The notes beneath the pieces are model-generated. The model had not been told where the DNA came from, made no database searches, and saw only the letters and a list, made by a program, of their open reading frames with translations. Below, piece after piece: positions 22,133-30,308 of a stretch of 41,105 nt of DNA. Position numbers and translations under genes: made by a program. Within the stretch, counting starts at the first letter, position 1. Each line of letters begins with the position of its first letter. The DNA is from Collinsella sp. AF23-4AC (GTDB lineage Bacteria; Actinomycetota; Coriobacteriia; Coriobacteriales; Coriobacteriaceae): the NCBI RefSeq assembly GCF_003462685.1, contig NZ_QRVE01000017.1:1-41105 (forward strand), written 5' to 3'.

Positions 22133-23608
22133 CTACGCGCTATTTAGCTCAAAGATAATTTGGAGTGCCTCAAATATACGCATATACCTGCTAAAACGCG
22201 CGTCGTAGAGCTCATGGGCCCTGTCGTTTTTTTCAATGGAATCGAGTTTTCTGCAGACCCCTGCGGCAACCGCCGTCAAGTCTTGGCCGCAAGAAGCCGA
22301 GAGAGCCAGCAGCGCCGCGCCCTGACCGGCGCCGGAGGATTCCATCCGCACCATATCGACCCCCAACACGTTGGAGAGCGCTTGCGCCCAAAAATCGTTC
22401 TTGGCCCCTCCTCCAACGAGCCTGATGCTGCGCCACTCTTCCGAATGGTCCACGGACTCCTTGAGCTCCCTTAAGGCATACGCCGTGCCCTCCATCAGAG
22501 CCCTTTCGAGCTCGGAACGAGTCGTGTCAAGATCAAGCCCCAGAAAGGCACCGCGTACCGACGGGCAACCGTGCAGGACTTTTTCTCCCGATAGATGGGG
22601 GTAGAACATGAGATCCCTCATGTCGTAGAAGGGGTCCTCGACGGCCTTGTCCTCCAAATCGTAGGACTCACTGCTTAGAATCTGCCCGTACCACCATTCC
22701 TTGGCACCGCCGCACGATCTGATACTCAGCTGAATTTGGGTCTTAAGGGTATTTCCCCACTTGAACAACACGGGCTTGCCAACAGCCGGAAGGTCAACTC
22801 CCTCAGATGAATACATCAGCACGCCGCTTGTTCCAAGTGAGATGGTGGGGACGCCCTCCAAAAGGCATCCCGTGCAGATCGCTGCCGCGGGATTGTCGCC
22901 CGTTCCCCTCACGATCATGGCACCTGCGGGAATTCCCGTCTCGCTTGAAGCTCTCTCAACCACGGTCCCAATTACGGCATCAGAAGGCTCGACAACGGGA
23001 AGCAACGACTCGGGGATTCCAAAATGCTCGCAGACCTCACCGATCCAAGCTTGCCTCTCGTTATCGTAGAGCCCTGTTGTCGAAGCCCCGCAATAGTCCG
23101 TACCAGCACGCCCGCCAAACTTGAGAGCAATCCAATCTGAAACCGAAAGAAACACTTCGCTCTTTGAAAGGCCCTCAGGATTATTCTTAGCTATCCATGC
23201 AAGGTTAATCGCCGGAACCCCAGTCGAAAGAAAGCTGGCGACCCTAGGATAGCCCGCAGACAGCGCCCACTGCTTCTCGGTAAAGACAGCGTCAATCGTG
23301 CGCTGGTCGTTCCACATTATGGCGGGACACGTTGGCACCCCATCGGCATCGATCAAGACCGTCGTGTGCATCTGCCCGGTAGCGCCAACGCCTTTTATTA
23401 GAGACAGGTCAACTTTCTCTCCAAGCAGGGAGCATGCAGAGCAAATGGCGATCCACCATGTCTCGGGATTGATTTCCCGCCAACCGGGATGAGGCTCAGA
23501 GCACTCGTAAGCCTCGCTCGCAGTCGCGACAACTTTTCCGCCTTCATCAATGCACGTGAGCTTCACCGATGACGTGCCCACATCGACACCAAGGTAGAGC
23601 GCACCCAT
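22133..23608 (-). CDS. FGGY-family carbohydrate kinase (xylulokinase-like)
   Basis: A 491-residue sugar kinase. The first ATPase fold half starts LGVDVGTSSVKLT (residues 6-18), with GQMHTTVLIDADG and MWNDQRT. The second half has IVRGTGDNPAAAICTG, where the Asp is the catalytic base position of xylulokinases, then GTSGVLMYSS and LVGGGAKNDFWAQALSNVLG (phosphate and adenosine loops; split as LVGGGAKNDFW and AQALSNVLG). It probably phosphorylates a ketose or ketose phosphate in the polyol route. ATG 23608 (MGALYLG) follows GAGG and matches the family start; a start five codons earlier is also in frame. It is 30 bases downstream of the aldolase gene. Confidence 0.9.
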   Translation of the reverse strand: MGALYLGVDVGTSSVKLTCIDEGGKVVATASEAYECSEPHPGWREINPETWWIAICSACSLLGEKVDLSLIKGVGATGQMHTTVLIDADGVPTCPAIMWNDQRTIDAVFTEKQWALSAGYPRVASFLSTGVPAINLAWIAKNNPEGLSKSEVFLSVSDWIALKFGGRAGTDYCGASTTGLYDNERQAWIGEVCEHFGIPESLLPVVEPSDAVIGTVVERASSETGIPAGAMIVRGTGDNPAAAICTGCLLEGVPTISLGTSGVLMYSSEGVDLPAVGKPVLFKWGNTLKTQIQLSIRSCGGAKEWWYGQILSSESYDLEDKAVEDPFYDMRDLMFYPHLSGEKVLHGCPSVRGAFLGLDLDTTRSELERALMEGTAYALRELKESVDHSEEWRSIRLVGGGAKNDFWAQALSNVLGVDMVRMESSGAGQGAALLALSASCGQDLTAVAAGVCRKLDSIEKNDRAHELYDARFSRYMRIFEALQIIFELNSA

Positions 23609-23638
23609 TATCGCCTCATCCATGTTCGTAATTCCGCG

Positions 23639-24481
23639 CTACTCAGCGATGCCGTTGATGGCGCGCGTCGTCTTGTAAGCAACGTCCGCAACTGCCTTAC
23701 GTGTATCAATCAGTACCTTGGCGAGATTATGCTCGTTGTTGTTTGCCTCGTACGCCTTGCCAACCGTCGTGATGTAGGCCTTGCGCAGGTCGCTTGCGAT
23801 GTTGATCTTGGACATCTTGTGTGGCTGCATAGCGTGGATGGTCTCATAGGGAATGCCCGAGCCACCATGAAGAACGAGGGGACACGGAGACACCTCGGCA
23901 AGCTTCTCAAGCAGCGGCAAATCGATGCGCGGCGTATCCTCAAGGCCGTGAACGTTGCCGATAGACACGGCCAACAGGTCGCAGCCCGTGCGCTCCACAA
24001 ACTCGCAAACCTGATCGGGGTCGGTCTTAAGATCCGCCTCGGAAACATGATCGTCTTCTTTGCCCTTGATGGCACCGAGCTCAGCCTCGACGGGCACGCC
24101 GTAGCAATGGCAGTAGTCAACTGCCTGGCGCGAGAAGCGAATGTTCTCCTCAAAGGGCAACGCGGCACCGTCGATCATAACGGAGGTAAAGCCGGCCTGA
24201 ACCGCCTGTCGAACATCCTCGAGCGCCTTGCCGTGGTCAAGATGCAGACACGTGGGAACGATATAGTCCTCCGCCGCGCGTTTAACGATAGAGGCGATCA
24301 TGCCGTAATCGGAAAGCTTAACGTTGGTAGGGGCGATCTGGAGGATGCCCGGCATGCCGGCCTTCTGCAATCCGTCCAAGATACCCAGGGTCATCTCCAT
24401 ATTGGTCGTGTTATATGCGGGAAGGAGCCATCCGTTCTTGCGTGCAATCTGGATCAGCTCAGTCGAAGTTACAACTGCCAT
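23639..24481 (-). CDS. class II ketose-bisphosphate aldolase (FbaA/GatY/KbaY family)
   Basis: A 280-residue zinc aldolase that splits a ketose (bis)phosphate into dihydroxyacetone phosphate and an aldehyde. Visible active-site residues are H80 and H83 with catalytic D82 in CLHLDHG, H178 in SIGNVHG, H205 in VLHGGSGI, and the substrate-phosphate loops GGSG (206-209) and INIASDLR. Length and pattern are those of the tagatose/fructose-bisphosphate aldolase subgroup. It is the first gene of the minus-strand kinase-PTS-TIM unit. Two copies of TAGACGTCTATRTAC-like sites stand 60-95 bases upstream. GGAGGA precedes the ATG. The sugar (fructose, tagatose, sorbose, pentulose) cannot be chosen from sequence. 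Confidence 0.92.
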   Translation of the reverse strand: MAVVTSTELIQIARKNGWLLPAYNTTNMEMTLGILDGLQKAGMPGILQIAPTNVKLSDYGMIASIVKRAAEDYIVPTCLHLDHGKALEDVRQAVQAGFTSVMIDGAALPFEENIRFSRQAVDYCHCYGVPVEAELGAIKGKEDDHVSEADLKTDPDQVCEFVERTGCDLLAVSIGNVHGLEDTPRIDLPLLEKLAEVSPCPLVLHGGSGIPYETIHAMQPHKMSKINIASDLRKAYITTVGKAYEANNNEHNLAKVLIDTRKAVADVAYKTTRAINGIAE

Positions 24482-24538
24482 GATTCCTCCAACCGGGTTA
24501 CGGCAATTCGAGTTGAGTTTACGTTCCAGATACTTATA

Positions 24539-24575
24539 TAGACGTCTATGTACCTGTTTATAGACGACTATATAC
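24539..24575. promoter_or_regulatory. tandem operator-like sites upstream of the aldolase gene
   Basis: TAGACGTCTATGTAC at 24539-24553 and TAGACGACTATATAC at 24561-24575 are 22 bases apart, about two helical turns. The first contains the perfect 12-base palindrome ATAGACGTCTAT (24538-24549). A third copy, TAGACGTCTATATAC, is before the HAD gene at 25338-25352. The shape suits a dimeric GntR-type regulator. Confidence 0.75.
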
Positions 24576-24616
24576 CTTTTTGATTCTTGCGCATAGCATT
24601 AAATGTCTCGAATTAG

Positions 24617-24648
24617 AAAAAGGGCTGCCGAGAAACACTCGACAGCCC
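24617..24648 (-). terminator. terminator after the cluster's HAD phosphatase gene
   Basis: On the minus strand, GGGCTGTCGAG and CTCGGCAGCCC pair (one mismatch) around a 5-base loop and are followed by TTTTTC. It lies 14 bases after the stop codon at 24663. Confidence 0.9.
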
Positions 24649-24662
24649 ATCGTTCAACCTTT

Positions 24663-25319
24663 TTACCCCAATGTTCCGCTTGCCAGCATGTCGACAACAT
24701 CATTAAGGTTCAGGACAATCGCCGTGGCTAATCTTTCCATCTCTTCTGTTGGCTCGGAGAGATCAGGAACCATGACGGTGTGAAAACCTCCTGCAAAGCC
24801 CGCGCGCACCCCGTTATAGGAATCCTCCAAGACGAGGGATTTTTGCGGCGGCACCCCTAGCTCGTCCGCCGCTTTTAAAAAGACGTCAGGATAGGGCTTG
24901 GCATGCTCGACCTCGATACCAGAAACGATCGAATCAAAATATGGAAGTATTCCTCCCCTTATCAGGTTGGCCTTGATCATCTCCCTGCTCGACGAGGAGG
25001 CAACCGCCATCGGAATCCCTTCAGTCTTGAGATACTCGAGAAGCCTATCCAATCCAGGTTTTTTCTCTGCGCCATGGGCCAATGCTTCATGGGCTATTTC
25101 GTAAAAACGATCAACAAATGCCTTGGGGTCGACTTCGTCACCATACCATTCGCGAATAATGGATACGGCCTCGGCTCCATTGGTTCCGCGCATGGCGTCC
25201 GCAAGGCCCTCCATGCACTCAACCCCAAACTCGATTGCGGTCTTAGGCCAGCAAGAAGCCCAGATAGGCTCGGTGTCAAACATAAGCCCATCCATATCGA
25301 AGATAACCGCCTCGTACAT
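24663..25319 (-). CDS. HAD-family sugar phosphatase/phosphoglucomutase-like hydrolase
   Basis: A 218-residue HAD subfamily I protein. Motif I is FDMDGLMFDTEP (D8, D10), motif II lies around AVASSSSREMIKANL, and motifs III and IV are HAKPYPDVFLKAADELG and SLVLEDSYNGVRAG. It is clearly related to beta-phosphoglucomutase-like phosphatases and would dephosphorylate or isomerise a sugar phosphate. The shared TAGACGTCTATATAC site just upstream (25338-25352) ties its expression to the aldolase-kinase-PTS unit, suggesting it processes an intermediate or relieves sugar-phosphate stress. AGGGAGG precedes the ATG. It has its own terminator, so it is a separate unit in the same regulon. Confidence 0.9.
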   Translation of the reverse strand: MYEAVIFDMDGLMFDTEPIWASCWPKTAIEFGVECMEGLADAMRGTNGAEAVSIIREWYGDEVDPKAFVDRFYEIAHEALAHGAEKKPGLDRLLEYLKTEGIPMAVASSSSREMIKANLIRGGILPYFDSIVSGIEVEHAKPYPDVFLKAADELGVPPQKSLVLEDSYNGVRAGFAGGFHTVMVPDLSEPTEEMERLATAIVLNLNDVVDMLASGTLG

Positions 25320-25337
25320 ATTGCCTCCCTGTTCAAG

Positions 25338-25352
25338 TAGACGTCTATATAC
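25338..25352. promoter_or_regulatory. operator-like site upstream of the cluster's HAD gene
   Basis: TAGACGTCTATATAC matches the two sites upstream of the aldolase gene (24539 and 24561). It starts 19 bases before the HAD start codon, where a bound repressor would block transcription. Confidence 0.7.
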
Positions 25353-25398
25353 GTTTATTCTAGCAAAGGAGGACTTTTTCTACTGCAACGGCACAAAA

Positions 25399-25433
25399 AG
25401 GTGCCCGCCCCACAGATGCTGGGGCGGGCACCT
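25399..25433. terminator. second of two tandem terminators after the EF-G-like gene
   Basis: AGGTGCCCGCCCCA (25399-25412) pairs perfectly with TGGGGCGGGCACCT (25420-25433). On the minus strand it is followed by TTTTTG. Confidence 0.88.
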
Positions 25434-25441
25434 CGCCCGCC

Positions 25442-25485
25442 AAAAAAGCCGCCACAACGGAACTACCCCATCGCGGCGGTTTTTT
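25442..25485. terminator. first of two tandem terminators after the EF-G-like gene
   Basis: AAAAAAGCCGCC (25442-25453) faces GGCGGTTTTTT (25475-25485), giving a stem with A/T base suitable for both strands, 10 bases after the stop codon at 25495. Confidence 0.85.
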
Positions 25486-25494
25486 ATCGTCTAG

Positions 25495-27570
25495 TTACTT
25501 AGCGCGGCCCTCCTCATAGCGCTCGACCAGCTTGGCCTGAACGTCATAAGGCACCTGCTCATAGCCTGCGGGCTTCATGGTAAAGTCGCCCGTGCCGCGC
25601 GTGATAGAGCGCAGGCGCGTCGAGTAATCCGTCAGCTCGGCCAACGGGGCCTGGGCAATGACCACGGTATCGCCGCGCTCATCGGTCTCCATGCCCGTCA
25701 CGCGACCGCGCGAGGCCGAGATGTCACCCATCACGGCACCGGCGTAGCTCTCGGGGATTGTCACCGTGATTTCCTCGATGGGCTCCAGCACCACCGGGTC
25801 GGCATCGGCGCATGCCTTGCGCAGGCCGATGCGAGCCGCCGCGCGGAACGCCATCTCGTTGGAGTCGACGCTGTGATACGAGCCGTCGTACACAGCCACG
25901 CGAATGCCCGTGAGCGGATAGCCGGCAATGATGCCGTCCTTCATGGTCTCCTGGACGCCCTTGTCCACGGCGGGAATCAGCGAGCGCAGAATGCGGCCGC
26001 CCACGACCTCGTCCACAAACTCATAGCCATCGCTCGTGCCGTCGGGCCCAATGAGCGGCTCCACGCGCAGCCAGCAGTCGCCGTACTGACCGGCGCCGCC
26101 GGTCTGCTTCTTATGGCGGCCCTGGGCACTTGCCGTACGGCGAATGGTCTCGCGATACGGAATGCGGATCGGCACACTCTTGGCAGCAACCTTGGTGCGA
26201 TCCTCCAGACGGTTGAGCAGCACCGAAACCTGCGCCTCGCCAACGGCGGAGATAATGGTCTGGCCAGTCTCCTCGTCGCGGTCGATGCTCATGGTCGGGT
26301 CTGCCTTGCAGGCCTTCTCGATAAACGTGTAGAGCTTCTCTTCGTCCCCGCGATTCTCGGCCTCAATAGCGATGCGATACTGCGAGTTGGGGAACTTAAA
26401 CGCCGCAGCCTCGACCTTGCCGGTAATGGAGAGCGTGTCACCCGTCTCGGCCGCCAACTTGGGCGCCACGATAATGTCGCCGGCATAGGCGTGACCGACC
26501 TCGGTCATATCGCGGCCGCACATCACATACAGGTGAGCCAGACGATCGCTCTTGCGGGTACGCGCGTTGATCAGCTCAAGGCCCGGCTCAAGCGTGCCCG
26601 TCAGCACCTTGATAAAGCTGATGCGACCCTGCTGCGGATCGGCCAGCGTCTTAAACACAAACGCCACCGGACGATCATCGTCACTCGAGATCTTAAGCGA
26701 ATCGCCGTCGATAAGCGGCATCTCGCCGTAGTCGGTCGGCGCCGGGAAGTACGTGGCAATGTCGTCCATCAGCGAGTTGACGCCCTGCTCCTTAATGCAA
26801 TCGCCCGCAAAGACCGGCACAAAGATGCGCTCGGCGATCGCCTTCGACAGCAGGCCTTCAAGCTCCTCCTGCGTCAGCGTCTCCTCGCCTTCCAGGTACT
26901 TCATCATCAGCTCATCGTCGGCCTCGGCCACCAACTCGCACAGATGGTCGTGAGCCTCCTCGGCCTGGACACGATACTCCTCGGGAATCTCCGACTCAAC
27001 GGCTTCGGTGCCGTTGCAATGGCGCGCCTTCATGCGCACCAGGTCGATGATGCCGTCAAAGTCCTCGCCCTCGCCCCAGGGAAGGGTCACGGCGCCCAGG
27101 CGCGTGCCAAAGCGCTCCTGCAGCAGGTCCATTGTGGTCGCAAAGCTGGCCTCGGAGCGCGACAGGCGGTTTACGAATACCGCACGTGCCAGACGCAGGT
27201 CCTCGGCGGCATACCAGAGCTTAACCGTCGTAGGCTGCGGGCCGGCCTCGGCGTCAACCACAAACAGAGCCGTCTCGCAGACGCTCATCGCGGCAAAGGC
27301 GTCGCCGATAAAATCGGGGTAGCACGGGGCATCGAGCACATTGATGCGCGCGCCCTTCCAGTCGATCGGCGCGATGGTCGTCGAGATGGAGAATGCACGC
27401 TTGACCTCTTCGGGGTCATAGTCGAGCGTAGGCTTGGTGCCGTCGTGGCCGCCCAGACGGGCGGTCTTACCGGAAAGGTGGAGCATGGCCTCGGCGAGTG
27501 AAGTCTTGCCCACCCCGCCTTGGCCTACGAGCACCACGTTCCTTACGTTACCGGTCTTGGGAGCACCCAT
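25495..27570 (-). CDS. elongation factor G-like GTPase (EF-G2 type)
   Basis: A 691-residue translational-GTPase homologue with the full five-domain EF-G length. G1 is GQGGVGKT (16-23). The switch I threonines are in FSISTTIAPI (60-69). G3 is DAPCYPDF (80-87) where DTPGH is usual, and G4 is VNRLSR (133-138) where NKxD is usual, so guanine recognition is altered. Domain IV has TGGAGQYGDCWLRVEP, and EPIEEITVTIPESYAGAVMGDISASRGRVTGME (in parts: EPIEEITVTIP, GDISASRGRVTG) opens domain V. Such EF-G-like proteins accompany a canonical EF-G and their function is poorly known. ATG 27570 with AAGGAGG five bases before is preferred to an upstream TTG at 27681. It stands alone between terminators. Confidence 0.9.
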   Translation of the reverse strand: MGAPKTGNVRNVVLVGQGGVGKTSLAEAMLHLSGKTARLGGHDGTKPTLDYDPEEVKRAFSISTTIAPIDWKGARINVLDAPCYPDFIGDAFAAMSVCETALFVVDAEAGPQPTTVKLWYAAEDLRLARAVFVNRLSRSEASFATTMDLLQERFGTRLGAVTLPWGEGEDFDGIIDLVRMKARHCNGTEAVESEIPEEYRVQAEEAHDHLCELVAEADDELMMKYLEGEETLTQEELEGLLSKAIAERIFVPVFAGDCIKEQGVNSLMDDIATYFPAPTDYGEMPLIDGDSLKISSDDDRPVAFVFKTLADPQQGRISFIKVLTGTLEPGLELINARTRKSDRLAHLYVMCGRDMTEVGHAYAGDIIVAPKLAAETGDTLSITGKVEAAAFKFPNSQYRIAIEAENRGDEEKLYTFIEKACKADPTMSIDRDEETGQTIISAVGEAQVSVLLNRLEDRTKVAAKSVPIRIPYRETIRRTASAQGRHKKQTGGAGQYGDCWLRVEPLIGPDGTSDGYEFVDEVVGGRILRSLIPAVDKGVQETMKDGIIAGYPLTGIRVAVYDGSYHSVDSNEMAFRAAARIGLRKACADADPVVLEPIEEITVTIPESYAGAVMGDISASRGRVTGMETDERGDTVVIAQAPLAELTDYSTRLRSITRGTGDFTMKPAGYEQVPYDVQAKLVERYEEGRAK

Positions 27571-27813
27571 GATGACCTCCTTGCAGGGCCGCGCGCAATG
27601 CGCGACGCCAACGGGGAGAGTTCGCGGTCGGTGCCATCCCGGGAGCAGCATGGTCGGCAGCCGAGCCGACTCACCCTCCAAATGTCCTATGCCACCACCC
27701 TACCCTCACGGGCGGCTGTCCATGCATACCTTTCGGCGCACGTATGAATACAGGCGGCGAGAGGATGGGGGCGAGCAGGCGAGACGATTATTAAACCCCA
27801 TCGATACAAATAA

Positions 27814-27847
27814 AAGCCGCCGCAGACCATAAGACCTGCGACGGCTT
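27814..27847 (-). terminator. terminator of the amino-acid ABC transporter operon
   Basis: AAGCCGCCGCAG (27814-27825) pairs with CTGCGACGGCTT (27836-27847) with one mismatch. On the minus strand it is followed by TTTTATTTG. It lies 22 bases past the ATPase stop. Confidence 0.85.
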
Positions 27848-27868
27848 CATCTCAATATATAGTTGAGC

Positions 27869-28633
27869 CTACCCCTCGATACGGCTCAAGAACTCGCGGG
27901 TACGCTGCTCGCGTGGATGGTCGATGACCTGCTCGGCAGGACCTTCCTCGACAATACGGCCGCCGTCCATAAAGACCACGCGGTCGGCAACATCGCGCGC
28001 AAACTGCATCGCGTGGGTCACGATTACCATCGTCATATTCTGCGCTGCCAGGTCCTTAATGACACGCAGCACCTCGGCCGTCAGCTCGGGGTCGAGCGCC
28101 GAGGTCGGCTCGTCAAAGAATAGGATTTCCGGATCGAGCGCCAGGGCGCGGGCAATACTCACGCGCTGCTGCTGACCGCCCGAAAGCTCACATGGCACCT
28201 TGTTCTCGTTGCCCGTAAGCCCCATCTGCGCGATCAACTCGCGCGCACGAGCTTCCGCCTGCTCGCGCGGGCGCTTAAGCACGCGGATCGGCGCGTCGAT
28301 GATGTTTTTCATCACGGTATAGTGCGGGAACAGGTTGTAATTTTGGAACACCAGGCCGAATCGCGAGCGTGCCCGCTTGGGCACATCGCCCTTCGCATAG
28401 ACCGCGCCCGAACCCGCATCCGTCGCAACGGCAAGGTCACCAAACGAGAGCGAGCCTCCGTCGAGTGTCTCGAGCAGCGTGGCACACCGCAGCAGCGTGG
28501 ACTTGCCGCCACCCGAAGGCCCGATAATCGCCACGACCTCGCCACGCTTGACCTCGAGCGAGATATCCTTGAGCACCTCATTGCCGCCAAACGCCTTGCG
28601 CGCGCTTTCGATTTTCATCACTGAGTTAGTCAT
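27869..28633 (-). CDS. polar amino-acid ABC transporter ATP-binding protein (GlnQ/HisP type)
   Basis: A 254-residue ATPase that powers import of a polar amino acid. Walker A is GPSGGGKS (38-45), the Q-loop is VFQNYNLFPHYTV (95-107), the signature is LSGGQQQR (150-157), Walker B is ILFFDEPTSALDP (170-182) and the switch His is in VTHAMQFARD. An insert near 70-90 (ATDAGSGAVYAKGDVPKRAR) sits where this subfamily varies. The start at 28633 overlaps the permease stop codon by eight bases, which implies translational coupling; a longer frame upstream lacks a good ribosome site. The order binding protein-permease-ATPase is typical. Confidence 0.93.
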   Translation of the reverse strand: MTNSVMKIESARKAFGGNEVLKDISLEVKRGEVVAIIGPSGGGKSTLLRCATLLETLDGGSLSFGDLAVATDAGSGAVYAKGDVPKRARSRFGLVFQNYNLFPHYTVMKNIIDAPIRVLKRPREQAEARARELIAQMGLTGNENKVPCELSGGQQQRVSIARALALDPEILFFDEPTSALDPELTAEVLRVIKDLAAQNMTMVIVTHAMQFARDVADRVVFMDGGRIVEEGPAEQVIDHPREQRTREFLSRIEG

Positions 28634-29264
28634 GATAATAGTCCAGCTTCTTTTCGGCGGCGCCCAGCAGCATCTCGACCACAAAGTTAAAGATCCAGTA
28701 GATCAGCGCCGCGATCGCAAACGGCACCATGCTCACCTGCGAGGCGACCAGCGCCTTGGCCGTCGAGAACATCTCGCCCACACCAATGGCAAACGCCAGC
28801 GACGTGTCCTTGACCAACGTGATGATCTCATTGCCCATCGCCGGCAAAATGCGCTTGGCGACCTGCGGCATCACGATATACAGAAACGTCTGCAGACGCG
28901 AGTAGCCCAGCACCTCGGCAGCCTCGTATTGACCGCGCGGAATGGACTGCAGGCCCGAGCGATAGATCTCGGCAAAGTAACCGGCGTAGTTGATGATGAA
29001 CGCCACGACGCACGCCGTCCACTTGGAATCGGGCGTGAGCGAAATGCCAAACACGTAGTACGGGGCAAAGTAGATGGCAAACATCTGCAGCATGAGCGGC
29101 GTGCCGCGCATCACCGAAATATAGATGCGCGCAATCCAGCGGAGCGGCGCGATTTTGCTCATGCGCATAAACGCCACGGGGATTCCCAGCGGAATCGACC
29201 CCAGCAGCGTCAGCACAAACAACTGCAAACTGACCAAGAATCCCTGGCCAAGCATCTGCATCAT
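28626..29264 (-). CDS. polar amino-acid ABC transporter permease
   Basis: A 212-residue membrane protein of the HisM/GlnP family. It has about five membrane segments and the family start MMQMLGQGFLVSLQLFVLTLLG. The EAA-type loop, which contacts the ATPase, appears as EAAEVLGYSRLQTFLYIVMPQ, here YEAAEVLGYSR and QTFLYIVMPQ. One gene encodes the permease, so it probably works as a homodimer. The start is uncertain: ATG 29264 or 29261, or a TTG a few codons upstream behind TAGG. It follows the binding-protein gene after a 165-base gap holding a long inverted repeat. Confidence 0.88.
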   Translation of the reverse strand: MMQMLGQGFLVSLQLFVLTLLGSIPLGIPVAFMRMSKIAPLRWIARIYISVMRGTPLMLQMFAIYFAPYYVFGISLTPDSKWTACVVAFIINYAGYFAEIYRSGLQSIPRGQYEAAEVLGYSRLQTFLYIVMPQVAKRILPAMGNEIITLVKDTSLAFAIGVGEMFSTAKALVASQVSMVPFAIAALIYWIFNFVVEMLLGAAEKKLDYYHD

Positions 29265-29324
29265 GACCTGAATAGACAACCTAAGCTCTCTTTCGCGACA
29301 ACAGAACAGCAAACCCAATGCTTA

Positions 29325-29431
29325 AGCGGGTTTTCCAGGTGCTCGAGTTTGCCGTGAAAGAGGAGCGCCGCGTACTAAATGTACGCAAGCGACGGTTTGA
29401 ACGGCAAAATCGGGTGCCTGGGAAAGCCGCT
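29325..29431. repeat. 107-base imperfect inverted repeat between binding-protein and permease genes
   Basis: The arm at 29325-29355 (AGCGGG...CCAGGTGCTCGAGTTTGCCGT, in parts) is complementary to 29401-29431, with the outer AGCGG/CCGCT, middle CCAGG/CCTGG and inner TTTGCCGT/ACGGCAAA all matching. A second stem, GCGTAC/GTACGC (29370-29375 with 29381-29386), lies in the loop. The outer arm touches the binding-protein stop codon at 29430-29432. Such hairpins often protect the binding-protein mRNA and reduce permease expression. Confidence 0.65.
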
Positions 29432-30290
29432 ATTTGAGAACCCAGTTGTCGAAGGATAGACCGTAGCTCGCATACTTGTCGCACAGGTCCTCGACCGTAC
29501 CGTCCTCATAGAGTGCCTTGAGCGACTCGGTCACGGCATCGGCCGACTTGGTGTCGCCCTTCTTAAAGCCGACGGCGTAGTGCTCGCTGGACAGCGGCTC
29601 ATCAAGCTGCGTATAGGCATCGGGCTTGGCGGCAAGCTGATACTGGGCAATCGAAAGGTCGCAAGCCACGGCATCGACCGCGCCGCTCTCGAGCTGCATA
29701 AAGGCCGTGTTGTACTCGCCGATGGTGTCGAGCGTGGCGAACGTCGCGGCCAGATCCTTCTGGTCGCCCTCGAGCACATCCTGTGCGGCGGAATCGGTCT
29801 GGGTAATCACGGTCTTGCCGGCAAGATCGTCCCAGCTCTTGATACCCGCGTCCTTCTTGACCACGAGCACCTGCTCGTTGAGCATGTACGGCTCGGAGAA
29901 CGTGTAGTCGTCCTCGCGACCCTCCATGGTAAAGCCGTTCCAGATGCAGTTGATGGCACCCGAGTTGAGCAGCGTATCCTTGGCATCCCAATCGATGGCC
30001 TCGTATTTGACCTCCCAGCCCTGCTTATCGGCAACGGCCTTGGCCAGATCAAGGTCAAAGCCCGTATATTCGCCGTCATCGCCCACAAAGCCGTACGGAG
30101 GATAGGACTTGTCAAAGCCCACCACGAGCTTTTTGGACTCGGCGGCGCCCTTCACGTCCTTTGCCGCGGCAGAGCCGGCAGCAGAGCCCTTAGCGGCCCC
30201 GCCGCCACAACCGACAAGACCAAGGCCGAGCACCGTGGCGAACGAGCCGGCTAGACCAACAAACTGACGACGAGACATATCGGTATTCAT
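29430..30290 (-). CDS. polar amino-acid ABC transporter substrate-binding lipoprotein
   Basis: A 286-residue family 3 solute-binding protein. The N-terminus has a twin-arginine motif (SRRQFVGLAG, residues 6-15) and a lipobox LVGC with Cys28, so it is probably exported folded by Tat and lipid-anchored outside. A Gly/Ala/Ser linker follows. The binding domain begins KKLVVGFDKSYPPYGFVGDDGEYTGFDLDLAKAV (in parts: VVGFDKSYPPYGF, YTGFDLDLAKAV), typical of glutamine, arginine or cystine binders, and ends with the usual DKYASYGLS. ATG 30290 follows GGGGG. First gene of the three-gene importer operon. The ligand cannot be assigned. Confidence 0.93.
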   Translation of the reverse strand: MNTDMSRRQFVGLAGSFATVLGLGLVGCGGGAAKGSAAGSAAAKDVKGAAESKKLVVGFDKSYPPYGFVGDDGEYTGFDLDLAKAVADKQGWEVKYEAIDWDAKDTLLNSGAINCIWNGFTMEGREDDYTFSEPYMLNEQVLVVKKDAGIKSWDDLAGKTVITQTDSAAQDVLEGDQKDLAATFATLDTIGEYNTAFMQLESGAVDAVACDLSIAQYQLAAKPDAYTQLDEPLSSEHYAVGFKKGDTKSADAVTESLKALYEDGTVEDLCDKYASYGLSFDNWVLK

Positions 30291-30308
30291 AGTATTCCCC
30301 CTTGATGG

